Shown here one piece after another: positions 47,359 through 57,007 of a DNA stretch of 64,000 bases. Numbering within the stretch: the stretch's first letter is position 1; each line of letters begins with the position of its first letter. Origin of the DNA: Leptodactylus fallax (lineage: Eukaryota > Chordata > Amphibia > Anura > Leptodactylidae); contig CAMRHE010000011.1 of NCBI GenBank assembly GCA_947044405.1, positions 8,682,001 to 8,746,000 of the forward strand, read 5' to 3'. Below the pieces are notes generated by a model. It ran no database searches, was not told the origin of the DNA, and worked only from the letters and a program-made list of their open reading frames with translations. The translations under genes and the position numbers were made by a program.

Positions 47359-47626
47359 CTGAGGCCAGGGTCCCACATGGTGAATCCCATCCACACATTG
47401 CAGAAAAATACACGCAGCAAACAAGCTGCGATTTCCAAAACCGTTATAGCTACAGAAACACCGGCAGATTCCCTATATGTATAATGGAAGCAGAAAGTCC
47501 GCAGAGGAAACCTCTGCAGACTTTTTGTGAAAAGCGTTGCGGGAAAAACTGTGATGCGTTCCCGCTGCGGTTTTTCCTGCATTGCCTTTTTGCTCCAGCC
47601 TGCTACGTGGGGGTATTAGCCTGAGC
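47359..47626 (-). mobile_element. 'GGCCCCACGTAG' family MITE, inverted copy
   Basis: Reads in reverse: the left end, GAGGCCAGGGTCCCACATGG, is the complement of the usual right end. AAACCTCTGCAGACTTTTTG and GCGGTTTTTCCTGCATTGCC are the usual inner blocks. It lies 1.6 kb from the direct copy at 45,498 in opposite orientation. Confidence 0.75.
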
Positions 47627-48456
47627 CTGTTTTATTTTTTTCCCTGCTGTACAACTCTTTTACGGGCCAAAATGCCCTGGACCTGAAACAGTTAAACTAT
47701 GTGTAGTTACTACAGTGGACTCTGGTTTCTGCATAATGCATGCATTTATACTGGTTTTATAGCTTTTGCAAAGGTATCTATAAACCTGAGACCCTTTTTA
47801 ACATCTTACCAATACAGCTTAATTAAAATGTAGCTGATAAACCAATGCATTTTAACATAAAAGACACTGGATTTTAACATTCTAAAATGCTTTGCAATGC
47901 AGGCACATCTTATATCAGCCAGCATTATGAGCTCTTAACTATGCAACTAGCGGTAGCTCAATGAAAAATGTTACTGTACATTTAGCAGCATAACCTGCTG
48001 TATGTGTTTGACCTCTCCATGGCAGCTATATCCGGCATGTTTTCCTGTGATTGGTATTTCAGCACTTGTGTAAGGTCATCATAGTGCTTTTTACACCAAT
48101 GAGTACAAGAAACAAGCATTCATTTCCTGTATTAATAATTTATCATTTTTTTAAAATGTCAATGAAACTATTAATTATTCTCTCTCTGATTAGCCAATAT
48201 GAGTTATGGAATACTCTTATATGAATTCTTTAACATACAATAACATAAGGCCTTCAAGTTTTTTAGTTCTTAGTTAGAACACATATCTTATTGATGACTA
48301 GAATAGCAATGCTGGGATGTAGTGTATATATAGATGTAGCAGAGTTAACCTAAACGTCTGTAACTGGTTAAACTGCTGCAGTGTGATATCTTATCATAGA
48401 AGACAACAAAAACCAATGAAAAGCCTCGGGTCCCATAACTAAAACTTACTGCGTGA
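47627..48456. other. AT-rich DNA
   Basis: Contains the second copy (48,332-48,425) of the short repeat at 45,783. No exon is recognised. Confidence 0.4.
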
Positions 48457-48458
48457 TA

Positions 48459-50060
48459 CAGTGGGGAAAAAAAGTATTTAGTCAGCCACCAATTGTGTAA
48501 GTTCTCCCACTTAAAAAGATGAGGGAGGCCTGTAATTGTCATCATAGGTAGACCTCAACTATGAGAGACAAAATGAGAAAACATATCTAGAAAATCACAT
48601 TGTCTGATTTTTAACAAATTTATTTGCAAATTATATTGGAAAATAAGTATTTGGTCAATAACAAAAGTTCATCTCAATACTTTGTTATATATCCTTTGTT
48701 GGAAATGACAGAGGTCAAATGTTTTTTGTAAGTCTTCACAAGGTTGGCACACGCTGTTTCTGGTATGTTGGCCCATTCCTCCATGAAGATCTCCTCTAAA
48801 GCAGTGATGTTTTGGGGCTGTCGCTGGGCAAAACGGACTTTCAACTCCCTCCAAAGGTTTTCTATGGGGTTGAGATCTGGAGACTGGCTAGGCCACTCCA
48901 GGACCTTGAAATGCTTCTTACGAAGCCACTTCTTAGTTGCCCTGGCGGTGTGCTTGGGATCATTGTCATGCTGAAAGACCCAGCCACGTTTCATCTTCAA
49001 TGCCCTTGCTGATGGAAGGAGGTTTGCACTCAAAATCTCACCATACATGGCCCCATTCATTCTTTCATGTACACGGATCAGTTGTCCTGGTTTCTTTGCA
49101 GAGAAACAGTCCCAAAGCATGATGTTGCCACCCCATGCTTCACAGTAGGTATGGTGTTCTTTGGATGCAACTCAGCATTTACTCTCCTCCAAACACGACG
49201 AGTTGTGTTTCTATCAAACAGTTCTACTTTGGTTTCATCTGACTATATGACATTTTCCCAATACTCTTATGGAACATCCAAATGCTCTCTAGCAAACTTC
49301 AGACAGGCCTGGATATGTACTGGCTTAAGCAGGGGGACACATCTGGCACTGCAGGATGTGAGTCCCTGGCGGCGTAGTGTGTTACTGATGGTAGCCTTTG
49401 TTACGTTAGTCCCAGCTTTCTGTAGGTCATTCACTAGGTCCCCCCGTGTGGTTCTGGGATTTTTGCTCACCGTTCTTGTGATCATTTTGACCCTACGGGG
49501 TGGGATCTTGCGTGGAGCCCCTGATCGAGGGAGATTATCAGTGGTCTTGTATGTCTTCCATTTTCTAATTATTGCACCCACAGTTGATTTCTACACACCA
49601 AGCTGCTTGCCTATTGCAGATTCAGTCTTCCCAGCCTGGTGCAGGTCTACAATTTTGTTTCTGGTGTCCTTCCACAGCTCTTTGGTCTTCACCATAGTGG
49701 AGTTTGGAGTGTGACTGTTTGAGGTTGTGGACAGGTGTCTTTTATACTGATAACAATTTCAAACAGGTGCTATTACTACAGGTAATGAGTGGAGGACAGA
49801 GGAGCCTCTTAAAGAAGAAGTTACAGGTCTGTGAGAGCCAGAAATCTTGCTTGTTTGTAGGTGACCAAATACTTATTTTTCATTATAATTTGCAAATGAA
49901 TTCTTAAAAAAATCAGACAATGTGATTTTCTGAATTTGTTTTCTCATTTTGTCTCTCATAGTTGAGGTCTACCTATGATGTCAATTACAGGGCTCTCTCA
50001 TCTTTTTAAGTGGGAGAACTTGCACAATTGGTGGCTGACTAAATACTTTTTTCCCCACTG
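48459..50060 (-). mobile_element. Full-length Tc1-like transposon (1602 bp)
   Basis: The ends CAGTGGGGAAAAAAAGTATT and its complement TTTTTTCCCCACTG are flanked by TA at 48,457-48,458 and 50,061-50,062. The inverted repeats are about 200 bp, with inner blocks (AGTCAGCCACCAATTGTG and CAACTATGAGAGACAAAATG) repeated in complement. I recognise this terminus from a Tc1 group common in fishes and lampreys, for which transfer between species has been reported. The transposase on the minus strand is broken by three stops and one frameshift. Confidence 0.93.
48674..49695 (-). pseudogene. Tc1 transposase pseudogene (full span)
   Basis: The start is the ATG at 49,693-49,695; the span is about 340 codons, the normal Tc1 length. 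The order is an N-terminal helix-turn-helix region ([12 protein letters not shown] near 49,600), the second DNA-binding domain with [14 protein letters not shown] and NTLRRQGL, then the catalytic domain with SDETK (first Asp), HDNDPKHTA (second Asp) and [11 protein letters not shown] (Glu). Stops follow LGV (near 49,595), HLDVP (near 49,268) and NVI (near 49,250, where a Trp is usual). One lost G in a G-run near 49,135 shifts the frame. All three catalytic residues persist. Confidence 0.92.
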
Positions 50061-50062
50061 TA

Positions 50063-50460
50063 GATCCCCATGATGTTTTAAGTTAGGGTCACATAACCAG
50101 AGGTCTAATCAGGATTTGCAGCTGTAATACAGTTTTAAATATCAGGATGCATTATGACAGTTTACAAAATGCCTAAGAGTAAGTTCACAGAGTGGATTTT
50201 GTGGTGGGGCCCACCATGCTAGATTTGCCATGGAAAACTTCCTACCTTCGGCAGAAACATTTTTATTTCCATTGATTTTGATGCGGAGTTTGGGTAGAAT
50301 CACCTAATGAATGGGCAAGGCAACTTCTTTTTTTCTGCTAGCTAATTTTTTTTCAGTTAGCAGAAAAAAAAAGTTTCTGTCTCCCACTGAAATGAACAAG
50401 AGGCAGATTTTTTTTTATGTTGATTCCGCCACAAAAAATTTTGCTGTGATACTCTATGTA
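50063..50460 (+). repeat. Repeat DNA flanking the Tc1, then a MITE-like stretch
   Basis: 50,085-50,150 matches half of the fold-back element at 32,991. 50,172-50,455 contains inverted TTTTTTTCTGCTAGCTAA and TTAGCAGAAAAAAAAA blocks around 50,330-50,375, and an AGTAAGTTCACAGAGTGG start of the same general style as the 'TTCACACC' MITEs. Confidence 0.45.
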
Positions 50461-53400
50461 TCGTTTTACTCAGTGTCTTTTTGATGCCCATTTATGATTT
50501 ACTGCCCCTTTATCACCCTTTTTCACAGAACACTAATGTGGCAATAAATGGCAAATGGCCATCAAGGGGGAACTAAACAGAAGGGGCAATAAGTGACAAA
50601 AGGGTACCATGGTGGCATTGAATACTCTGCTAATTTGTGATTTATTGCCCTCTTTAAATCATCAGTGCCCCAATTCAAAACCAACCTGAAGCAATAAGGT
50701 AATAGTCCCCCCTTCCCCACATGGATAATAGCCCCCCACTAGTAATATTCCCCTTCCAGATAGGTAATAGTGCCCTTCCCCTTTCCCAGTCGGCTGTGTG
50801 GAATTTCATAATTATATTCTACCTGCATACTGGGAATATACAACATGCAGAAGCCTGTGTGCACTTTTTAATCCCCTCCCCTGTCTACTACTCTATGGTA
50901 CCCATGTTTTTGAGCGCAGGAGTTAGGGGAGCCTGGAGGAGAATAGAAGATGCACACAGGCTGCATCAGCCCAGGGTATGAGTAGAAGATAATTATGCAA
51001 TTCAGCGCTGTGGCTCAGAGAAACCAGTTGTGCAACTTAGCACTCACTGACTGCGCCAAAATTGTTTGCACCTCCTTTACTGCTTTACTGTGTGGTTGTT
51101 GGTGCCCTCTGCAAGTACAACCTAAGGTCAGCCATGTATAATATATTTCATTGTGACATCAAATAGCAAAGGCAAGTATCTTTGGTTTAGGGGTTTTCAC
51201 TTTGCAGATGTGATGTGATGTTCATGGTAGTAAAAATGAATTCATTTTTTTTATCAACATTATCATTTGTACTTTGTACATATTGCCTTTCATACATCTA
51301 TTTCATCTTAAACAGATACAAACCATAGAGATATCTGCTCTTGAGGCAGGCTTTTACTGGAAGGCAAAATAAAAGCTTTGCTGTCTGTAAATCTGCAAGT
51401 TAATATATTTTTGTGAAGCCTTTGACCCGAGATTCCTAAGAGACTGAAACATTGGATATTGAACAGGGTAACTACTGTGATTAGTGCACATGGGATATGC
51501 TGATTCAGCTCTGCTGCAGGTATATAAGGAAATCTTACTTTTATTTTCTTTCTATAAGAACTTGCAATTTGGCATAGAGTAAGAAAATTAGATGCATATC
51601 AATTAGGATGGTAGAACTGATATGCCAGTGGATTGGATAGAAGCTATTATTTTCTAAGTAGGATAATTAAAAAATATATATATTTGGGTAAAAAATTAGA
51701 CTCATTAGACTCACTTTATATATTAGTTGAAAGCTATGTGTTTGCTAAACAGCCCCTTTAACTTTACAAATGCTATTGTGAACCAACCCTTACTAAGCAA
51801 TATTCAGTTAAAATATAGAATCCCTTAAAGTAGCGTTCTGCAAAGGAATCAGAAGAATTATATAGACTGAGGAATTAGAGAGGAAATGAGGCAAGTATAA
51901 GGCATTTATATACAAATTTGCTATTTTTAAAGAAAGAGAATGAATCAATATAAGTGGTCTGTTGGGCAGAAAAGTGAGTTATGAGAGTCTGTGTTACAAA
52001 TGCTGAGAAATAACTGCCATGCAAAAGTGATAATTCAGCTAAATGGATTACAAGGAAAGCTAAGTGACTTTATGTTACTTTACATTGAAGTACATTTGAA
52101 GAGTTTGATTTAAACTTAAGTAAAAGAGCCAAAATTATTGTATAAATCAGAAAGCATAATAAAATCTATTCATTTGAAGAAATGCATTGTTACAATACTG
52201 TACAATCTTTTTGTGTAATGCGGTGCTTTTTCTTATAAACTATAGTAGCACAGAGAATCTAAGAAAACTTCAGAATTGAATGAGCATAATCAGTTCTGGG
52301 CATAAAGTTACGAATGTGCAGTACTAAAGTAGGAGGGCTCCCAGCAGTGCTTAGTGACAGAAACTGGTGTAAGAGTAGTTTTGTGAGGTCACTGTGACAT
52401 GACAACTGAAGATTCTAGCTTTTCTGCTGCTTGAGGCAAAAATTGAAATGGTGTCCCTCTGGCCATTAAAAATCATAATAAAGAAAAACAGCCATTCACA
52501 CTTGTAAATCCAAATAAAAATTTAAGGCTATGCAAGAAATACATTACTGGAAATTCTTATGTGTTAGTAGGTCTCATGATGCATGATGCTTATGGCTATG
52601 GCTTGATTCATATCACACTGTTAGAATACAGTTCATGCCTACATTTAAAAAAATAAATAAATGTATGCTGTGATGAAATATTGAGATATTGTGGTGTGAG
52701 TTATGTATCTATATAGGAAGTTTCTTATAATTATCAGTATAGGTTTATCGGTATAGTTTTGTTGTTTTTTTTTCCATTCCTTGGTATAGTTAGGAGACAG
52801 GGCCTTTGTGTATTGTCTGTTCTAGAATCTTAATCGATATAGTCATTATGATGCACAGTCCAGGAATCTCAATGTAATGTGTGCAGTAAGTAACCATAAT
52901 GCGCAACTTACAGCTCAGGTGACCGAGGAAGAAGGAAAGTCCCCTGTGGTAATTCCATTAGCTGTTATGTAAGTTATTAGCAAACCAAGGGTATTTTGTA
53001 ACTGCGAGGCCTTCCAGAACCTTCCTGATCAAAGCTTTATATTGTGATCAAAGAAAACATGACATCACAGGAGGGAGGCTGCAGGAAGCTGCTTGGGGAG
53101 GGGGCAGGGGTCCATAGATATGATGCTCTCTCTTTGACATTTGTTTGCATAGTTTTTGGGGGCATTTGTTTTTTTTTCTTTTTTTCAAAACAGAGGCATG
53201 AATTGTATTGTAAAAATGTGATGGCAACCCAGCCTTAGTTTACTTCAGCAGGGCTTCACCTGAGAGATTCACCTGTCTGGGAAGTAGGGCTGTATGTGGT
53301 TGCACACAATGTGCCCTCATACTGGATGGCATCAGTAACCTGAGCACAGTAACTGGAGCTGAACAAGATTTGAGTAGCAGACATAAGTATAAAGCCACTA

Positions 53401-53702
53401 TATATTGGATTCATAGCTGTATTTTTTAAATGCTGCTCCTTCTTTTGGTAACCGTGTAAAACTATACATCACCATGTGTAATACCCAACTTTCTCTTGAG
53501 TTTATAGGAAAACAAGATGGCCATACACCTTAGCTTTCCGGCGGATGTCATACAGCAGTCCGATTGATGAATGGTTGTTTGTACAGTCAATCCTACTATC
53601 AATATTAGCTAAGCTGCCTCATCAGGGGTCAGTTTAGCTGTAAAAAAAAAAAAAAGTGAGACTGTGCAACTTGGATGATAATCCACCAAAAGTGGATGAT
53701 CA
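50461..53702. other. AT-rich single-copy DNA
   Basis: No exon, RNA gene or clear transposon is recognised over 3.2 kb. An A/T-rich AAATA patch is at 52,650. Confidence 0.4.
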
Positions 53703-54183
53703 TGGCAAACACTAATATTAATAATAATAATAAAAATAATAATAATAATAATGCTAACTTTATTTATATAGCACCATCATATTCCGTAGCACTTTACAAA
53801 TCAGAGGACACATGAACAGATATTATGAGACATTACTATGTGACAAAGAAATAAACATATCAAACAATAGTAGTGAGGGCCCTGCTCGCAAGAGCTTACA
53901 TTCTATGAGGAGATAGGGGGACACAAGAGGTCAGAGGGCTTGTTTGCTACCATGGTCCAGCCATCTTTTAATAGAAAAGGTTGTGTAACTGAAGCTGTAT
54001 GAACCCATCACCAGCCAGTATCTGTGAATAAACATATATTAAGTGTAAGTTCTAGATGGAGGGGACAGGATCTGAGGAACAGAGGAGGAAGGATAAAAAG
54101 TGTTATTGTTCTACATCTCCGCACACTACACTGTGATCAGGTCACGTGATTTTAGGGCAATTTTGAAGCTGCTGTAGTTGTAT
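53703..54183 (-). mobile_element. L2-like LINE, extreme 3' end only
   Basis: An AAT microsatellite tail (53,703-53,749) precedes CTTTATTTATATAGCACC, ATATTCCGTAGCACTTTACA, GTGAGGGCCCTGC and GAGCTTACATTCTATGAGG, which match 42,513-42,720 almost block for block. At the far end TTTTGAAGCTGCTGTAG matches the last coding block of the L2. It is a severely 5'-truncated copy. Confidence 0.8.
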
Positions 54184-54543
54184 ATTGTATATATTTATAC
54201 CAGTTCTTTTGGCAAACTAAAGTCCAATATCGGTCAGTGGTGAACATATGCTTGAAGCATTTACATACCTGATTGTTGGTGGAAATTGGCCATTTCAGCT
54301 CATGCAAATCTATTGTGTATGGCCACTTTAAGGATAGACTGCACATAGAAGCTTTGTCTTATCTGGAAAAGCTGTTTGACATCCAATAGTATTGCCAGAC
54401 CACACAGAGGATACTGCTTAGCTTTCTCAGGCTTTGGAACAGCCAAATTGTCTATTTATGCAATAGTAATGAAAATCATTGAATGTTTGCATTCAGAAGT
54501 CCAGGAAAGCTGGGTAAATGCAGAATTAGTGGTCACCCAACTT

Positions 54544-54830
54544 TCCCAGAAATATATTTTAATTTCTTTGTAAATACTAGTGACTTGAACAGCCTTTCCC
54601 TATAATAGGAATAATAAAAAATATAGTCCTTTAATAGTCCCACAATGGGGAAATTCAGTGTGTTACGCAGCAAAGTAAGCAGTACAAATCAAATCCAACA
54701 TGTCAGGAATATTCCAAGGTGAGAGGCATTACATTGGTAGCAGACAGACAGATAGGGGGGGGGGGGGGGGGGGGGTTTCCCAGGCAGAAAATGTTAATTT
54801 CTGTTGTAAATATATAGTGACTTGAACAGG
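54544..54830 (+). repeat. Direct repeat pair around a short insert
   Basis: TTTGTAAATACTAGTGACTT plus GAACAG (about 54,567-54,592) and GTTGTAAATATATAGTGACT plus TGAACAG (about 54,803-54,829) are direct repeats with further upstream similarity (CCCAGAAATA, CCCAGGCAGAAAAT). The insert includes AGTCCCACAATGGGGAAATT, a phrase I associate with frog interspersed repeats. Confidence 0.6.
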
Positions 54831-55295
54831 GAAAAAGAGACAGGGGAGAGCCTGATGGAGCTCCCGGAGACTGACCCACCACCGCGGGGGGGCCCCCGGA
54901 AAGAGCGGCCCCTAACAGTTCAAGTAGCCTGGAAGCCCCCCCACACGCCCCCAAAAAAAAAGGGGAGAAGAGAGGGAAAAAAGGAAGAAGGAACCGGGGA
55001 AAAGGAGGAGAGGAGGGTGGGGTCGTCCAGGGAGGGGCCAAGAGCACCTTGAAAAAAAAGAAAAAGATAAAAACCCACGACGGCCACCGTGGGGGTGGGG
55101 CACCGAAGCCCACCACCACCCCCTGTGGGGGGCACAAAAAAAAAAACCACACAAAAAAAAAAAAAAAGAAAAAGAAATAGGGGGAGAAAAGAAGGAGAAG
55201 AAAGGAAGAAAAAAAAAAAAAGGAACAAAAAAAGGGGCAAAAGAAAAAAAAAAAACCCCCCCCCCCCGGGGGAAAACCCCACCCCAAACAAAAAA

Positions 55296-55340
<45 letters not shown>
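54755..55340 (+). repeat. T-depleted homopolymer-rich block, possible assembly fault
   Basis: A run of about 20 G (54,756-54,775) is followed, from 54,830, by about 500 bases almost without T. These are A-runs, C-runs and G-runs with little else, ending in about 50 A (55,290-55,339). The long minus frames rich in Phe and the Lys-rich plus frame are by-products of this composition. It resembles low-quality sequence more than a known repeat. Confidence 0.7.
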
Positions 55341-55341
<1 letters not shown>

Positions 55342-55373
55342 AGTAACATCTGTTGGATGACACTCAGTATGGC

Positions 55374-55376
<3 letters not shown>

Positions 55377-55410
<34 letters not shown>

Positions 55411-55411
55411 T
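55377..55411 (+). repeat. (TA)n microsatellite
   Basis: About 15 TA units, then GATATAGA and a T15 run. Confidence 0.95.
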
Positions 55412-55419
55412 ATAGATTT

Positions 55420-55610
55420 TTTTTTTTTTTTGCTTTCTTATATAGCACTATCATATTCAATAGTGCTTTACAGATATTATCAACACTGTCCCATACAGGG
55501 CTCACAATCTACATTCCCTATCATTAAGTCTTTGGAGTGTGGGAGGAACATACTAAATCCATGTAGATGTTGTCCTTGTCTGGAGAGATAACAATAATCC
55601 TCTCTTCCCT
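55420..55610 (+). mobile_element. Short interspersed repeat sharing a LINE-like tail
   Basis: TATATAGCACTATCATATTC, then AGTGCTTTACAGATATTATC, GGGCTCACAATCTACATTCCC and GTCTTTGGAGTGTGGGAGGA. The first block is close to the L2 3' ends at 42,513 and 53,750; the later blocks differ. It is probably a SINE or another LINE's 3' end. Confidence 0.6.
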
Positions 55611-55646
55611 CTTTATATCTTTGTAAAGAGCCATCAAGTCTGTTGC

Positions 55647-55671
55647 CCCCCCCCCCCCCCCCCCCCCCCCG
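55647..55671 (+). repeat. Poly-C run
   Basis: About 24 consecutive C, followed by GCCCC and (CA)4. It is close to the suspect block and may share its cause. Confidence 0.9.
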
Positions 55672-56165
55672 CCCCTCACACACACACCCAATTGCTGCCC
55701 TCCCTTGCAGCAGTACAGTAAAAGTTGTGCAGGTTTGAGAGCCATAGAAAGTCTCCCCTTCCCCAGGACATCAAACAACATAACCAGAAACTTACTCAGC
55801 TGTGCTGTGTGGAAGGATAAGTGCTGTGATGCTGATGTTCCTTTGCTGGCATGCTGTCCTCCTCAGTACTTCGGGGACAAGCTGTGAGCTGTACAGGTCT
55901 GATTTTTGGAAAAGCAGTGACGTGTGCGGCTCTATCAATCAGGGCAAAAAAAACCCAAAAAACTCTTTGAGAATGTGGACAGCATGGGTAGAGAGAGGGA
56001 CTACAAGTGAGAATCCCCACCACCACCACCCGAGACAGCAATCTCCCTAGTTGCACTGAAAGAAACAAACAAAAAAGTACAGAAAGCACTCACTAAGTGT
56101 TTTCGATGTAGTGAGCAGGCATCTGAATCTACTGCCTGATCAGCTGTTTCTCTCTGCCTCTGTAA
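55672..56165. other. DNA without recognised features
   Basis: Moderate composition and no repeats identified. The 97-codon minus frame has no family features. Confidence 0.35.
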
Positions 56166-56167
56166 TA

Positions 56168-57005
56168 CAGTGGGGAAAAAAGAATTTAGTCAGCCACCAA
56201 TTGTGCAAGTTCTCCCACTTAAAAAGATGAGAGAGGCCTGTAATTGACATCATAGGTAGACCTCAACTATGAGAGACAAAATGAGAAAACATATCTAGAA
56301 AATCACATTGTCTGATATTTTAAGAATTTATTTGCAAATTAAGTATTAAATAAGTATTTGGTCAAGCAAGATTTCTGGCTCTCACAGACCTATAACTTCT
56401 TCTTTAAGAGGCTCCTCTGTCCTCCACTCATTACCTGTAGTAATGGCACCTGTTTGAAATTGTTATCAGTATAAAAGACACCTGTCCACAACCTCAAACA
56501 GTCACAATCCAAACTCCACTATGGTGAAGACCAAAGAGCAGTGGAAGGACATCAGAAACAAAATTGTAGACCTGCACCAGGCTGGTAAGACTGAATCTGC
56601 AATAGGCAAGCAGCTTGGTGTGAAGAAATCAACTGTGGGAGCAATAATTAGAAAATGGTAGACATACAAGGCCACTGATAATCTCCCTCGATCAGGGGCT
56701 CCACACAAGATCTCAACCTGTGGGGTCAAAATGATCACAAGAATGGTGAGCAAAAATCCCAGAACCACATGGGGGACCTAGTGAATGACCTACAGAAAGC
56801 TGGGACTAACGTAACAAAGGCTACGGTCAGTAACACACTACGCCGCCAGGGACTCAGATCCTGCAGTGCCAGACGTGTCCCCCTGCTTAAGCTAGTACAT
56901 ATCCGGGCCTGTCTGAAGTTTGCTAGAGAGCATTTGGATGTTCCAGAAGAGTTTTGGGAGAACTTGCACAATTGGTGGCTGACTAAATACTTTTTTTCCC
57001 CACTG
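56168..57005 (+). mobile_element. Tc1-like transposon, internally deleted (838 bp)
   Basis: Same family as the element at 48,459: it starts CAGTGGGGAAAAAAG and ends TTTTTTTCCCCACTG, with TA flanks at 56,166-56,167 and 57,006-57,007. It is in opposite orientation to that copy, 6 kb away. The catalytic half of the transposase and most of the right inverted repeat are deleted. The junction is at TGGGAGAA near 56,956-56,963. Confidence 0.93.
56521..56962 (+). pseudogene. Tc1 transposase pseudogene (DNA-binding half)
   Basis: Starts at ATG 56,521. The reading gives the N-terminal helix-turn-helix region with [17 protein letters not shown], then a stop after RKW (near 56,659). One missing base at ACCACATGGGGGACC (near 56,768) changes frame, after which [20 protein letters not shown] and [11 protein letters not shown] follow. 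The frame ends at EEFWEN, where it runs straight into the right terminal repeat. No DDE residue remains. It retains Lys where the sister copy has a stop, so the two decayed separately. Confidence 0.92.
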
Positions 57006-57007
57006 TA

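Noticed and set aside
49067..49714. A 215-codon plus-strand frame
   Set aside because: It is antisense to the Tc1 transposase reading, with no independent features.
54703..55505. Open frames of 123-197 codons over the low-complexity block
   Set aside because: Poly-Phe and poly-Lys runs from homopolymers, in sequence that may itself be faulty.
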